Shown here one piece after another: positions 17,070 to 27,379 of a stretch of DNA of 64,000 nt. How positions within the stretch are numbered: the stretch's first letter is position 1; each line of letters begins with the position of its first letter. A program made the translations under genes and the position numbers. The notes below the pieces were generated by a model. That model was given only the letters and a program-made list of their open reading frames with translations. It ran no database searches and was not told the origin of the DNA. Source of the DNA: Hugenholtzia roseola DSM 9546 (lineage in GTDB: Bacteria; Bacteroidota; Bacteroidia; Cytophagales; Bernardetiaceae); assembly GCF_000422585.1 (NCBI RefSeq), contig NZ_KE383881.1, forward strand, positions 170,973 through 234,972, written 5' to 3'.

Positions 17070-18398
17070 ATGCTTATTCTTAACGCACAAATCGTCAATG
17101 AAGGTAAAATCTTTGAGGGCGACATCTGGATTCAGGAGGGCAGAATTGCCCAAATTGGTACTAATTTATCTGGAAAAAATGATAAATTAGTGATTGATGC
17201 AAAAGGTAAATTTGTGATGGCGGGGGTGATTGACGACCAAGTGCATTTCAGAGAACCCGGTCTGACACATAAAGCGCAAATTTATACCGAAGCGAAGGCA
17301 GCAGTGGCAGGTGGCACTACTTCTTTTATGGAAATGCCCAATACCAATCCGCAGACCTTGACGCAGGATTTATTGGCGCAAAAGTACGAAGTGGCAAGGC
17401 GCGAATCCTTAGCAAATTACTCTTTTTTCATGGGAGTTTCTAATAATAATTTAGAAGAAGTGCTAAAAACAGATAGAAAGTCGGTTTGCGGACTCAAAAT
17501 TTTCATGGGTAGCTCTACGGGCAATATGTTGGTGGATAACCGTCAGATTTTAGAGCGGGTCTTTGCCGAAACAGATTTGCTTATCGCAACGCATTGCGAA
17601 GATGAACCTACGGTTCGAAAAAACTTGGCAGACTACCAAGCGCGATACGGAGAGGCAATTTTGCCTAAGCATCACCCCGAAATTCGCAACGAGGAGGCTT
17701 GTTTGCGTTCCTCTACGATGGCGGTAGAATTAGCAAAAAAATACAATACACGCCTGCATATTTTACATATTAGTACGGCAGATGAAATATCTCTTTTTAC
17801 CAACGAAATTCCTTTGGCGGAGAAACGCATTACGGCGGAAGCCTGCGTGCATCATTTGTGGTTTGATAGCGACGACTACGAGCGATTGGGCAATCAAATT
17901 AAGTGCAACCCTGCGATTAAAAATCCGAGCCATAAGCCCAAAATTTTAGAGGCGGTACTTTCGGGCAAAATAGACATTATTGCCACAGACCATGCGCCGC
18001 ATACGTGGCAGGAGAAAAGTCAAGCCTATAACCAAGCTCCTGCGGGCGTGCCTTTGGTACAACACTCTTTACTTATGATGTTAGATTTTTATCATCAAAA
18101 TAAAATTAGTTTGCCACAAATTGCAGAAAAAATGGCACATAACCCTGCTATTTGTTTTCAAATGAAGGAGCGTGGTTTTATTCGCGAAGGGTATTGGGCA
18201 GATTTGGTTATTTTTGATACGACTGCGCCTACGCAAGTGAGCAAAGAAAACATTTTGTATAAATGTGGTTGGTCGCCTTTTGAAGGTTATACTTTTGGTT
18301 CAAAAATCACACAAACGATTGTATCAGGGCATTTAGCATACAACGAAGGTGTTTTTGATGAAAGCAAAAAAGGAGAACGCCTCTTTTTTGAACGCTAA
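17070..18398 (+). CDS. pyrC: Dihydroorotase
   Basis: Class I dihydroorotase closing carbamoyl-aspartate to dihydroorotate in pyrimidine synthesis. Amidohydrolase motifs: VIDDQVHFREPG near residue 58, GTTSFMEMPNT, LKIFMGSSTGNML, ATHCEDEP, LHILHIST and ATDHAPHT. In the first metal-binding motif the usual His-x-His is Gln-x-His, a form I know from other Bacteroidota dihydroorotases, so it is not a sign of decay. Length 442 is normal. Monocistronic by appearance. Confidence 0.92.
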   Translation: MLILNAQIVNEGKIFEGDIWIQEGRIAQIGTNLSGKNDKLVIDAKGKFVMAGVIDDQVHFREPGLTHKAQIYTEAKAAVAGGTTSFMEMPNTNPQTLTQDLLAQKYEVARRESLANYSFFMGVSNNNLEEVLKTDRKSVCGLKIFMGSSTGNMLVDNRQILERVFAETDLLIATHCEDEPTVRKNLADYQARYGEAILPKHHPEIRNEEACLRSSTMAVELAKKYNTRLHILHISTADEISLFTNEIPLAEKRITAEACVHHLWFDSDDYERLGNQIKCNPAIKNPSHKPKILEAVLSGKIDIIATDHAPHTWQEKSQAYNQAPAGVPLVQHSLLMMLDFYHQNKISLPQIAEKMAHNPAICFQMKERGFIREGYWADLVIFDTTAPTQVSKENILYKCGWSPFEGYTFGSKITQTIVSGHLAYNEGVFDESKKGERLFFER

Positions 18399-18456
18399 AA
18401 AAATGCTAACTTTCGCCCACTGAAAGAAGTAAGTACCTTTCTTTCAAAGCGTTGAT

Positions 18457-18490
18457 AAGAATGATTATAGAAAAATCTATAATCATTCTT
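18457..18490. terminator. Perfect 15-bp hairpin between pyrC and permease gene
   Basis: AAGAATGATTATAGA pairs with TCTATAATCATTCTT across a 4-nt loop. It lacks a clean T run, so it may be a weak terminator or an RNA-stability element. It ends 38 nt before the next gene. Confidence 0.6.
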
Positions 18491-18528
18491 AAACTTATTT
18501 TAGAAAACACAAAACTAATAAAAATAAT

Positions 18529-19764
18529 TTGAACTTTCCATATTTTATTGCCCAAAAATTAGATAAGCAAAAAGGTAGCAGTTTTTCTACTTTTATTAGT
18601 AGGATTGCGATTGGCAGTGTCATGATAGGAATTGCGACGCTTCTGATTTCCTTTGCCATCTTTTCAGGCTTTCGCCAGACGATTTTAGACAAGATATTTT
18701 CCTTTACAGGGCATGTCGAGCTTATCAAATACGACCTTAATTACAATACTTATGAATCTTTACAACCAATTTCTATCCATGATGCCTTTGTGCAGGCGGT
18801 TGTGAGTGATGCGCGAGTGGCGAGTTATCATACCTTTACCAAAACGCCTGCTTTGCTCAAAACCGATAACGAGGTCTTAGGGCTAATTTTAAAGGGAGTG
18901 GGGGGAGATTTTCAGTTGCCATATTTTGAAAAAAACTTGGTAGAGGGGCGTTTTTTGGACACCCAATCTGATACCACAGCGGAGGGAGGAAGCAAGGAAA
19001 TTGTGATTAGCAAACGAACTGCCGATAAATTAGAACTAAATTTGGAAGATGAAGTCATTGCATTTTTTATCAAAGAACCTCCACGACAAAGAAAGTTGAA
19101 AGTTGTAGGCATTTATGAAACGGGAATAGAAGATTTTGATGATAGATTTGTGTATGCAGACCAAAGATTGCTACAAAAATTGAATAATTGGGAGGATAGC
19201 TTGGTTGGCGGCATACAGTTGCGGCTTCATCAATTTGATAATTTGGAAGAAGACTATGACGAATTAGACGACCTTAGTGGTTCGTATTTATATTTAGATA
19301 GAGTAACTTTAAGTTACCGTCATTTCTTTGATTGGTTTAAAATGTTGAATCAAAATGTATATATTTTTCTTGCCATTATCTTATTTGTGGCTTGCTTTAA
19401 TTTGGTTTCGGTGCTTTTGATTTTGATTACCGAAAGGACAAGTATGATTGGAACATTGAAGGCTTTGGGTGCGAAGGATATACAAATTCAGCGCGTTTTT
19501 TTCTATAAAGGGCTAAAACTTACGATAAGGGGGCTTCTTTTGGGAAATTTATTGGGCTTGGGTCTTTCTTGGATACAACTCTTTTTTAAGGTAATTCCCT
19601 TAGACCCTGAAAATTATTATATGCACCATGTTCCGATTCGCATAGAACTTTTACACGTTATTTTTATTAATTTTGTTGTTATCTTTTTAATAAGTTTTGT
19701 TTTATTTCTACCCTACATTTACATCAAACGTATCAAACCCATCAGGGCAATTCGTTTTGATTAG
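18529..19764 (+). CDS. LolC/LolE-like ABC transporter permease (FtsX family)
   Basis: Membrane subunit of a lipoprotein-releasing-type transporter: one N-terminal membrane segment (IAIGSVMIGIATLLISFAIFSGF), a large periplasmic domain of ~230 residues, then three membrane segments with the FtsX signature (CFNLVSVLLILITERTSMIGTLKALGAKD). The start is TTG at 18529, giving MNFPYFIAQKL, which matches the typical N-terminus of this family; no in-frame ATG fits. No LolD-type ATPase is adjacent, as is common in Bacteroidota. Confidence 0.88.
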   Translation: MNFPYFIAQKLDKQKGSSFSTFISRIAIGSVMIGIATLLISFAIFSGFRQTILDKIFSFTGHVELIKYDLNYNTYESLQPISIHDAFVQAVVSDARVASYHTFTKTPALLKTDNEVLGLILKGVGGDFQLPYFEKNLVEGRFLDTQSDTTAEGGSKEIVISKRTADKLELNLEDEVIAFFIKEPPRQRKLKVVGIYETGIEDFDDRFVYADQRLLQKLNNWEDSLVGGIQLRLHQFDNLEEDYDELDDLSGSYLYLDRVTLSYRHFFDWFKMLNQNVYIFLAIILFVACFNLVSVLLILITERTSMIGTLKALGAKDIQIQRVFFYKGLKLTIRGLLLGNLLGLGLSWIQLFFKVIPLDPENYYMHHVPIRIELLHVIFINFVVIFLISFVLFLPYIYIKRIKPIRAIRFD

Positions 19765-19789
19765 ACTTGGTCAGAAATAAGAGAGGCGA

Positions 19790-19818
19790 TTGAAAATACA
19801 AAAAATCTTGTATCTTTG
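19790..19818 (+). promoter_or_regulatory. Bacteroidota-type promoter of the double ABC ATPase gene
   Basis: TTG at 19790-19792, 18-nt spacer, TATCTTTG at 19811-19818. Fits the -33/-7 consensus and lies 56 nt before the start codon. Confidence 0.6.
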
Positions 19819-19874
19819 CTTGTGAAAGGCTATCTTGCTTCTTGTAAAATTTTCGAACCCTATTTTTAGATTGT

Positions 19875-21707
19875 ATGACTGATGATGCTCTGCTTACCGT
19901 CCATAATTTACAAGTGCGCTTCCAGACCGAGCGGGGCGAACAAACGGCTGTTCAGGATTTGAGCTTTCGCCTACAAAAGGGCGATACGTTGGCGATTGTG
20001 GGCGAATCGGGGTCGGGAAAGAGCGTTTCCCTGCTCTCTATTTTGCGCCTGTTGCCCCAAGATACGGCACGCATGCAGGGCAGTATCGTCTTTGGCTCGA
20101 AGTCTTATGGGCAGATAGACCTTATGTCGCTTTCGCGCGAAAAGCTGCACCACCTTCGAGGCAATGAAATATCGATGATTTTTCAAGAACCGATGTCTTC
20201 TCTCAATCCTGTTTATACTTGTGGCGAGCAGGTGATGGAGGTGATTTTAAGGCACGACGAAAAGTCTTCGCGCCGTTCTGCAAAAAATCGCGTCTTAGGG
20301 CTTTTCGAAAAAGTGCGCTTTTCAAATCCAGAGCGCATCTTCAAATCTTTTCCGCATGAGCTTTCGGGCGGTCAGAAGCAGCGCGTGATGATAGCGATGG
20401 CATTGGCTTGTAAGCCGCTTTTGCTTATTGCTGACGAGCCTACAACTGCGCTTGATGTAACGGTGCAGGCAACGATTTTAGATATTTTAAAATCTTTGCG
20501 GCAGGACGAAAACATGTCTATCATTTTTATTACGCACGATTTGGGCGTAGTGGCAGAGATTGCCGATAGGGTTTTGGTCTTGTATCAGGGCAAAGCAGTA
20601 GAGGAAAATGGCGTTTTTGAGCTTTTCAATAACCCCCAACACGCTTACACCAAGGGGCTTTTGGCGTGCCGTCCGCGCTTAGATGTGCGTTTGAAAGTGC
20701 TGCCAACGGTTTCTGATTTTATGCGAACCGACGAGACGGGAAATATTGCCGAGCTTGCCGAAGTGAAATTCAAAGATGTAGGGCAGGCGATTATGTTCAA
20801 TTATCAAACGGAATCAGAAATTATTAAAAAGCGTGAAAGATTATACCTAAAAAATCCTATCCTAAGTATTAAAAATTTATCAAAGCACTACGAAGAGCAA
20901 GAGGGCGGCTTTTTTTGGAAACGAAGCAAGACTTTTAAAAAAGCTGTCGATGACCTTTCTTTTGATGTTTATCAGGGCGAAACCTTAGCCATTGTAGGCG
21001 AATCGGGCTGCGGTAAGACTACTTTGGGGCGCACCATCTTGCGCCTGATAGAGCCAACGGCAGGAGATATTATCTTTGAGGGGAGAAAAATTCATGAACT
21101 TTCGCAAAAAGAGTTGAGAATGGTTAGAAAAGATATGCAAATTATCTTTCAAGACCCTTATAGTTCGCTCAATCCGCGCCTGACCATAGGCGAAATTATT
21201 TCCGAGCCGATGCGCATTTACCAGATTGGGGCAAGCGAAAGGGCGCGACGAGAGCGCGTGATGGAAATTTTAAATTTAGTCAATCTCAATCCTGCTCATT
21301 ACCATCGTTATCCACACGAATTTTCGGGTGGGCAGCGGCAGCGCATTGCCATTGCGCGTTCATTGGCATTAGAACCCAAGTTTATCATTTGTGATGAATC
21401 GGTTTCTGCCTTAGATGTGTCGGTGCAGGCGCAGGTCTTGAACCTTTTGAATGCGTTGAAGGAACAATTTGGACTTACTTATATTTTTATTTCGCACGAC
21501 CTTTCTGTGGTTCGATTTATCGCTGATAGGATTATGGTAATGCAAGATGGTAAAATCGTAGAATTAGATTTTCCTGAAAATATTTATGACAAAGCCCAAA
21601 ATGAATATACCCAAACGCTCATCAATGCCATTCCGAAAAGCGACATAGAAAGTGTCCGAAAGCACATGATTCAGCGAAAATTGCAACGAAAAGAGCAGCC
21701 CGATTGA
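19875..21707 (+). CDS. Dipeptide/oligopeptide ABC transporter, fused double ATP-binding protein
   Basis: 610 residues with two complete ABC cassettes of the Opp/Dpp type (as in GsiA or YejF). First: Walker A GESGSGKS near residue 43, signature LSGGQKQR, Walker [13 protein letters not shown]. Second: Walker A GESGCGKT near residue 375, signature FSGGQRQR, Walker [13 protein letters not shown] (Glu followed by Ser in place of Pro). The oligopeptide-type ending after each cassette is present. No permease or binding protein is adjacent, so the substrate is not known. Confidence 0.92.
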   Translation: MTDDALLTVHNLQVRFQTERGEQTAVQDLSFRLQKGDTLAIVGESGSGKSVSLLSILRLLPQDTARMQGSIVFGSKSYGQIDLMSLSREKLHHLRGNEISMIFQEPMSSLNPVYTCGEQVMEVILRHDEKSSRRSAKNRVLGLFEKVRFSNPERIFKSFPHELSGGQKQRVMIAMALACKPLLLIADEPTTALDVTVQATILDILKSLRQDENMSIIFITHDLGVVAEIADRVLVLYQGKAVEENGVFELFNNPQHAYTKGLLACRPRLDVRLKVLPTVSDFMRTDETGNIAELAEVKFKDVGQAIMFNYQTESEIIKKRERLYLKNPILSIKNLSKHYEEQEGGFFWKRSKTFKKAVDDLSFDVYQGETLAIVGESGCGKTTLGRTILRLIEPTAGDIIFEGRKIHELSQKELRMVRKDMQIIFQDPYSSLNPRLTIGEIISEPMRIYQIGASERARRERVMEILNLVNLNPAHYHRYPHEFSGGQRQRIAIARSLALEPKFIICDESVSALDVSVQAQVLNLLNALKEQFGLTYIFISHDLSVVRFIADRIMVMQDGKIVELDFPENIYDKAQNEYTQTLINAIPKSDIESVRKHMIQRKLQRKEQPD

Positions 21708-21855
21708 GCCTATAAAAGTGAGGTTTGTAGGGTTTGGTCTATTAAACTTTTGATTTTCAAATTTTTAAAATAGACTAAACTCTATTGTAGTATTTTGTAA
21801 CATTTCTTAAACTTTATCTAAAATTTTAAATAAAGTTTTATTTATAATTTTTATC

Positions 21856-23256
21856 CTATAAAATCTTTTTCAAAAGGCGGGCATGTGAAGTTGTATTTGC
21901 CAAAGAAGAAACATTAAACAAAATCACGTCCGTAATATCGTGTTCTTCTACCAACTTGCTGATACTGCCTTTAAAATAGCGATAGTCTATCACAAAGACC
22001 TTTTCAAAATGGGCAGGTAGGTAGGTTGTGAAAGGGTTTCCGTAGGAATTTTTTAGAATAATCGCTCGCCTACCCGTCTGAATTTGAGGGGAGTCTATCC
22101 GCATCATAGGAAAATCTGCCCCTAAAAAAACGCCATAACTATTCGCGCCTTTGGCATATAGTTCAGAATAAAGACTGCATTTCCTACCTTTTACCAAATT
22201 AGTAGCCGAAAAAGCCTCTGCCGTTGTCGTGTAAGGAATTTTGTAATAAACTACCGAATCGCCTTTTTCTTTTAGGCGACTGTCGCGCGTCATTCTATAC
22301 AAAGAGCCTAAAAAGTTTGGAATTACTTTTCGCTCCAAACTGTCTAAGGGTAAGGCACTTAGCTTTGCAGTTTTGCAAAAGGCACGATAAGCATAGTAAG
22401 CCCCTAAGCCTGTCCAGTGGTGGTCGGTATTGAAATATAGGTACTCATCTTTATGCGGACGCATCTCCTCTAAGGCGGAAACGGTCTGTATGTTTTCGTT
22501 GAGTTTTGAATAAATATAGTTGATATTTTTGCTTTCCGAGCGGCTATGTTTGCGGTAGTTATCGGGAAGATAAAATTCAGCATGAATTGGTACGATTAAA
22601 CTATAAATAGTTGCTTTATCTCCTATTTTTTCGTAATAGGCGTTAGAAGCCTCAATAAAAGTCTGTGCTGTTTTTTCTGTTCCCCCGAAAAGTTGGATTG
22701 CCATGCCGTTGTAGATAAGCATGCCATGACTGCGCGTAACCTCGCTTTCTTGTGCAATAACTTCCTCATTTTCAACGTTTTCCGCGCTTGTGCTGTCTTC
22801 TAAGCGAAGTTGGCGCAAGGTATCTGTGCTTTTCTCGGCGGCAAGTAGGCTGTCGGCTTCGTTTTTTAGGTTTTCCTCTAATTCAGGATTTAGTACAATT
22901 TCACCTCCATAAAAGCCAATCTCTTCAGACCTAATGCCCTTGTTTTGCTTAATCTCAAAGGCGAAGGCTACAAAATTTTCACGAAAAGGGAAGTTATCTG
23001 CAAAATATAGGTCTATGCTATCTAAATATTTCCCCGAAAAGAAATTGCTCACACTTAGGCTCGGCATCTGGGCAAGTTTTCGCTTTTCACTTTCCGAAAC
23101 TTGGGGGCGTTTCCCAAAAAGAGGGCTTGCAAAAAATAAAATCCCTAAAAAACCTAATAAAACAGAAAATAAAATGCTATTAAAATAAAGGGCGTACCGT
23201 TTTTCAAGTTTTTGGGTCTTTGTGGTAGCACTCAAATTGGCGTTTGAATTAGACAT
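21856..23256 (-). CDS. DHHW family protein (AlgX/AlgJ SGNH-like)
   Basis: Predicted membrane-anchored protein of 466 residues. One membrane segment near the N-terminus (LYFNSILFSVLLGFLGILFF) is followed by a periplasmic SGNH-hydrolase-like domain with the DHHW signature (FNTDHHWTGLGAYYAYRAF) and a late Ser-containing block (ILKNSYGNPFTTYLPAHF). The family includes alginate acetyltransferase-type proteins. I chose the ATG at 23254-23256; the frame is open to 23307 but the extra 17 residues look like spacer. No MBOAT partner is adjacent. Confidence 0.82.
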   Translation of the reverse strand: MSNSNANLSATTKTQKLEKRYALYFNSILFSVLLGFLGILFFASPLFGKRPQVSESEKRKLAQMPSLSVSNFFSGKYLDSIDLYFADNFPFRENFVAFAFEIKQNKGIRSEEIGFYGGEIVLNPELEENLKNEADSLLAAEKSTDTLRQLRLEDSTSAENVENEEVIAQESEVTRSHGMLIYNGMAIQLFGGTEKTAQTFIEASNAYYEKIGDKATIYSLIVPIHAEFYLPDNYRKHSRSESKNINYIYSKLNENIQTVSALEEMRPHKDEYLYFNTDHHWTGLGAYYAYRAFCKTAKLSALPLDSLERKVIPNFLGSLYRMTRDSRLKEKGDSVVYYKIPYTTTAEAFSATNLVKGRKCSLYSELYAKGANSYGVFLGADFPMMRIDSPQIQTGRRAIILKNSYGNPFTTYLPAHFEKVFVIDYRYFKGSISKLVEEHDITDVILFNVSSLANTTSHARLLKKIL

Positions 23257-23449
23257 GGATATAAAGTTGAAATAAAACAACAATAAATTTGAAAAACAAG
23301 AAAACACAAAGAAAAAAGAAAGAGAAACAAAGCAGCAGGAGGGCTAAAAAGGACTTGCAAAACTACTCATTTTTAACGAATTTTGATACAACGTCAGGGC
23401 AAGAACTTGCGTATTAGATGGGTATTCCTAATCTAAACCCCTTTCTCAA

Positions 23450-24139
23450 ATGCTTCTTGATACTCAAAACTTCAATTTTAGCCAAGAACTTGCCCAAGAA
23501 AAACAAAAAATGGAGCAGGATTTAGCTACACTTGACAAAGACGAGCAGGCAACCGTTCGCCAAACGGTAGAATACGCAGAGCTGACCGACATTCCCAAAA
23601 CTGCCTTGCGAAAAGGAGCAACTATTCCCAATTTTTCCTTACCCAATCACGAAGGCAAGCAGGTAGCGATTCGCGATTTATACCAAAAAAAGCCACTTGT
23701 CATTACCTTTTATCGAGGACAGTGGTGTCCTTTTTGCAGCCTTCAACTTCGCAGTTTGCAGCAGCATTTGAGTCAAATCGAAAATGCGCCCGCTCTTTTG
23801 GTTGCTATTTCTGCCCAAACGCCCGATTATACGCTTTCTACCAAAGAAAAATTTAATTTAGGATTTGAAGTTTTAAGCGACAAAAATGCGGAGGTTGCAC
23901 ATCTTTTTGGTATTAGATACAAAATTCCAAATTATTTATACGAGGTCTATAAAAAATTCGGAATTGATTTAGAACTATATAATGGTACTACCCCTGACGT
24001 TGTCGCCCTACCTGCCTCTGCCACTTATATTGTAGATACAAAAGGCAAGATTATCTTCGACTTTGTAGCCATTCACGATTACGACAAATTAGACCCTAAA
24101 ATTGTTGTTGATTTTTTGAAAAAACAAGCTAATTTTTAA
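23450..24139 (+). CDS. Peroxiredoxin-like (AhpC/TSA) protein
   Basis: Thioredoxin-fold protein of 229 residues. The central motif FYRGQWCPFCSLQLRSLQ carries a CPFC pair where peroxiredoxins have their peroxidatic Cys; IPNFSLPNHEGKQVAIRDLY before it and the ATYIVDTKGKIIFDF strand after it are typical. The first ~60 residues are a helical extension. Likely a peroxide reductase or thiol oxidoreductase; the CxxC leaves both open. A terminator follows. Confidence 0.85.
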   Translation: MLLDTQNFNFSQELAQEKQKMEQDLATLDKDEQATVRQTVEYAELTDIPKTALRKGATIPNFSLPNHEGKQVAIRDLYQKKPLVITFYRGQWCPFCSLQLRSLQQHLSQIENAPALLVAISAQTPDYTLSTKEKFNLGFEVLSDKNAEVAHLFGIRYKIPNYLYEVYKKFGIDLELYNGTTPDVVALPASATYIVDTKGKIIFDFVAIHDYDKLDPKIVVDFLKKQANF

Positions 24140-24150
24140 ATTCAAAATTA

Positions 24151-24174
24151 AAAGCTCCTATTGGAGCTTTTTTT
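24151..24174 (+). terminator. Rho-independent terminator
   Basis: AAAGCTCC / GGAGCTTT stem, 4-nt loop, T run. It marks the left boundary of the accessory island. Confidence 0.85.
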
Positions 24175-24254
24175 ATATTTTTTCGTGCTATTTTATTTAT
24201 ATTTTTGTTTTAGTCTACTTTGCCACAAATAGAATAGTAGGTATAAACATAGTT

Positions 24255-26312
24255 TCATAAGCTATTATTTATCAATACATTAGTTCTTTCTTTGAGCTGT
24301 TTTTTCAATTCAATAATGGCTTGTACTTCATTGCCAATTCTCACAATTTCATTTTTATCTTTGTGAATAGGCAACTGCAAATCCATAATCCTATTGCCCA
24401 AAGTGGAAAGTGTAGCCTGCACGAAAGTAAGCATTTCTACTTGTTTTTGTACTATGTTTGAGTTGAGCAAATAGAATAAATAAAATGGATTTAATTCGTT
24501 CATTTGTAATACCCTAATTTTTCGCAAATGACTTTGAATGATGCACTTTGTGTCGTTTCTGGTTAAAATTGCGCTTCTACCAATTAAAAAAGTACCATCA
24601 TTGACAAACAAAATATCATTTTCTCTTACATCTTGTTGTTTTTTGTATTGAAGATAAATTTCTTCGGCTACTGATTTTATGGGATTTGCCTTAATTTCCC
24701 AATTCACAATATCGGTAGTTCGCACAAAAGGCACATCACCTGTTCCATAGTATTTTGAGCCTATTTCATTGCCCCTTTTGATTTGTAAAATCCCTCTTTC
24801 TACCAAATCTCCTACTTTTACTAAATCATACAAACCACTTTTTTTAATTTGATTTAATATTTGTTTTACTTCGGGCTTATAGGTTTCAGGAATATAAATA
24901 TGATTTTCAGTTTCTGTGGTAGGTACTGCAAAACCTAAAACGCTTTCTTCTTCTAAATTTCCACTTAAAAACTTTATAAAATTTTGAGCAATTTCGGGGG
25001 TTTCATCATCAAGAATTTTGTTGCCTTGCTTGTCAAAAATATATGAACCATCTTTATTAAACTTAAAAGTTGGTTTTCCATTTTTATCGTGTCCTATATT
25101 TTTGGCGATTGCCATAAACACTTGACTGCGATTATTTGGCTTTTTTTCTAAAAAAACTACGCTTGTTTTGGTGTGCGTACTGGGTTGGAAAGTTTCTTGG
25201 GAAAGCGAAATAATACCCAAAATAGAACAATATTTTTTCACATATTCCCAAACATAACGGTCTGACGGATTACCAAAAACGCCTTCGGGCAAAACAATAC
25301 CTGCCCTTCCGCCATTTTTCAGAAGTTGTATAATGCGTTCAATAAACAAAATTTGAGGTGGTTGTTTTTCTCTTAATTCTTTGGTTATTAGATATTTACC
25401 CTTGTTTTGGTCTATTCCGCTTTGTATATTATTTTCTTGCCAAAAGTAGCCTAATTCGTATTGTTTCAATAGATTTTCGCCAATGACAGGAATTTTTGCT
25501 CCAAAAGGTGGGTTTGCTAAAATTAAATCAAAACTCCCTAATTGAATATTATTTTGCGTTTCAGGTTTCCACAAGGTAGGCACTTCAAGACTGTTTTCAC
25601 AAAAAATATGATATTCACTTTCACCCAAAATAGTCAGATAAATTTTAGCTAACTTAGATAAAAATAAATCTTTATCAATACCTGAAAGATAATAATTTGA
25701 GGCTTTATTTTTAATTAAATGTTGTAAAATATGGGCAATAAACCCCCCTGAACCGCAAGCGGGGTCTATAATTCTTTCGCCTGATGTGGGTTGTAAAACA
25801 TCAATCATCATTTGCACCACATTGCGAGGCGTAAAAAACTGCCCTTCTCCACCACGAAACGAAGTACCTATCAATTCTTCAAAAGCATCAGCAATAATAT
25901 CTCGGTCTGCGTTTAAAATAGAATGTTCTTCCATTTTAGACACAATAAAAGATAAATCATTTGCTTGAATTTCTAATTCTTCTTCTGTTTCAAAAATATC
26001 GGTATATTGGTTTTTTACATTTTCAAAAAGGGTAAAAATTCGTTTTTGAAAATCTGGCAAATTCTCATTAGGTCTATTTGCAAAATTGACTAATTGCTCC
26101 TTTTCTGTATATTTTTCATCATAAATTTTACAAAAAAGCAAACGCATAATATTTTGAGCAATTTTTTCATCTCTGGTTATGCCCGTTACGTTTCCCGCAA
26201 AATAATCTCTTATCTCCCTAAAAACAACTTTTAGGTTATTGATAGGCGTAAGGTCTTGCTTGTAAATCAATTTTTTCGGCTTATTGAGTTCGGCTGAGAT
26301 AAAAATGTCCAT
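24255..26312 (-). CDS. N6-adenine DNA methylase, HsdM-HsdS-like fusion
   Basis: 685-residue restriction-modification methylase. Residues ~1-470 are HsdM-like: helical N-domain, SAM motif I DPACGSGGF near residue 180 and catalytic NPPF near 265. Residues ~490-685 resemble an HsdS target-recognition domain (VKVGDLVERGILQIKRGNEIGSKYY, then PFVRTTDIVNW and QSHLRKIRVL) ending in a coiled coil (IIELKKQLKERTNVL). Methylation and specificity are therefore in one chain, as in type IIG or split type I systems, but no nuclease domain or adjacent HsdR is present. It may be a solitary methylase or the end of a broken system. Confidence 0.88.
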   Translation of the reverse strand: MDIFISAELNKPKKLIYKQDLTPINNLKVVFREIRDYFAGNVTGITRDEKIAQNIMRLLFCKIYDEKYTEKEQLVNFANRPNENLPDFQKRIFTLFENVKNQYTDIFETEEELEIQANDLSFIVSKMEEHSILNADRDIIADAFEELIGTSFRGGEGQFFTPRNVVQMMIDVLQPTSGERIIDPACGSGGFIAHILQHLIKNKASNYYLSGIDKDLFLSKLAKIYLTILGESEYHIFCENSLEVPTLWKPETQNNIQLGSFDLILANPPFGAKIPVIGENLLKQYELGYFWQENNIQSGIDQNKGKYLITKELREKQPPQILFIERIIQLLKNGGRAGIVLPEGVFGNPSDRYVWEYVKKYCSILGIISLSQETFQPSTHTKTSVVFLEKKPNNRSQVFMAIAKNIGHDKNGKPTFKFNKDGSYIFDKQGNKILDDETPEIAQNFIKFLSGNLEEESVLGFAVPTTETENHIYIPETYKPEVKQILNQIKKSGLYDLVKVGDLVERGILQIKRGNEIGSKYYGTGDVPFVRTTDIVNWEIKANPIKSVAEEIYLQYKKQQDVRENDILFVNDGTFLIGRSAILTRNDTKCIIQSHLRKIRVLQMNELNPFYLFYLLNSNIVQKQVEMLTFVQATLSTLGNRIMDLQLPIHKDKNEIVRIGNEVQAIIELKKQLKERTNVLINNSL

Positions 26313-26353
26313 CGGTTTATATTCGGAAATTAGGAACTTGCTTTTTTTGGAAT

Positions 26354-26450
26354 TGCCCTACGCACAAAGTTTATAGAAAGTACAAAAGCCTAAATTACAC
26401 ACATTAGTCCGCCCTTTGGCTTCGCCGACTTTCAGTTTGCAAACATAATT
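26354..26450 (-). repeat. Palindromic repeat family A, copy 1 (degenerate)
   Basis: Shares the conserved core (CCCTACGCACAAAG, TTTATAGAAAGTAC, AAAAGCCTAAATTAC) with five other copies. The gene-proximal end ATTATGTTTGC is kept, 8 nt after the stop of the Rpn gene; the opposite end has been lost. Confidence 0.8.
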
Positions 26451-26458
26451 CATCTGTT

Positions 26459-27301
26459 TTATTTTTTCAGTTCAGCACGTAATTTTTTGATGTAATCAAC
26501 TGATAAATCTGTCATTTGATTTATAAAGTTATCATCAGAACCAGCCAAAATCATACGTTTTGCAATTTCAACCTTATTTTCTTCTACTGCCGTTTCCATA
26601 GCTGTTTCAATAGCACTTTTCATGCCCCAATATTGAATGAGGTTTTCTTCATAAATGGCACGCTGTTCTGCACTCAAACCTGCTAATTCCGCAGTTTCGA
26701 AAGCCTTTTGAAAAATAGGCTCATTAAGAATGTTTGGAATATGGTCAAAACTTTCTAAATTTTTCAGAAAGTAACACCATTTGTCAAACTTAGTTTCTAA
26801 TTCGTTTTCCTTTTTGTTGAATAAGGGCATTTGCAAAAATTTGAAATGTAGTTTGTCGAAAAACAAATCTCCATCTTGGTCTTTCAACGCAACATCACGC
26901 CTAAATTTGCGTTTTTCCTCCGCTTCGTCATATTCAAAGTCAAGAACAGCCACAAAATAAATAGGTTCTAACCTGAAATTCCATTCACCTGTTTGGGCTT
27001 GGTCGCGGATTGGAAAAGTTACATAAAATAAACTTCTATCTTTGAAATATTTTACCTTCGCCTTTTGCATTTCTACGATAAATCTTTCACCCGAAAGTGC
27101 CTTGCAATGAATATCAAAAATAGCTTTTCTTTCTGCCGACAAATCTGCCAAATTTTCAACATTGCGAAAATTTAAGTCTGCAATTTGGTGATGGGCAGGC
27201 AAAAGTTGGTTCAAAAAATCAATCAAAAGGTCTTTATTTGCTTCCTCGCCAAAAAGTTTTTTGAAGCCAAAATCTGTATAGGGATTGATGTACTTTGCCA
27301 T
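26459..27301 (-). CDS. Rpn family PD-(D/E)XK nuclease, type 1
   Basis: 280-residue protein of the Rpn/PDDEXK_2 family (often mislabelled transposase), known in E. coli as recombination-promoting DNases with roles in phage defence. N-terminus INPYTDFGFKKLFGEE and RKAIFDIHCKA...RFIVEMQ carry the conserved Asp and Glu-x-Gln of the nuclease core. The C-terminus (KVEIAKRMILAGSDDNFINQMTDLSVDYIKKLR) is the usual short helical tail. A TAACTTTG box lies ~25 nt upstream of the start, followed by ACCTAAC. Related to the gene at 30696. Confidence 0.88.
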   Translation of the reverse strand: MAKYINPYTDFGFKKLFGEEANKDLLIDFLNQLLPAHHQIADLNFRNVENLADLSAERKAIFDIHCKALSGERFIVEMQKAKVKYFKDRSLFYVTFPIRDQAQTGEWNFRLEPIYFVAVLDFEYDEAEEKRKFRRDVALKDQDGDLFFDKLHFKFLQMPLFNKKENELETKFDKWCYFLKNLESFDHIPNILNEPIFQKAFETAELAGLSAEQRAIYEENLIQYWGMKSAIETAMETAVEENKVEIAKRMILAGSDDNFINQMTDLSVDYIKKLRAELKK

Positions 27302-27379
27302 TGTCGTATTTCGTTAGGTGCTATCACAAAGTTACGAATTTTGGGCTATTTTTGAGGATTTTTCTTTTAAAATTGGTAG

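Noticed and set aside
17220..17260. Dihydroorotase as possibly inactive because the first His of His-x-His is Gln
   Set aside because: The same DDQVHFREPG form is known to me from other Bacteroidota dihydroorotases, and all other metal-binding motifs are intact.
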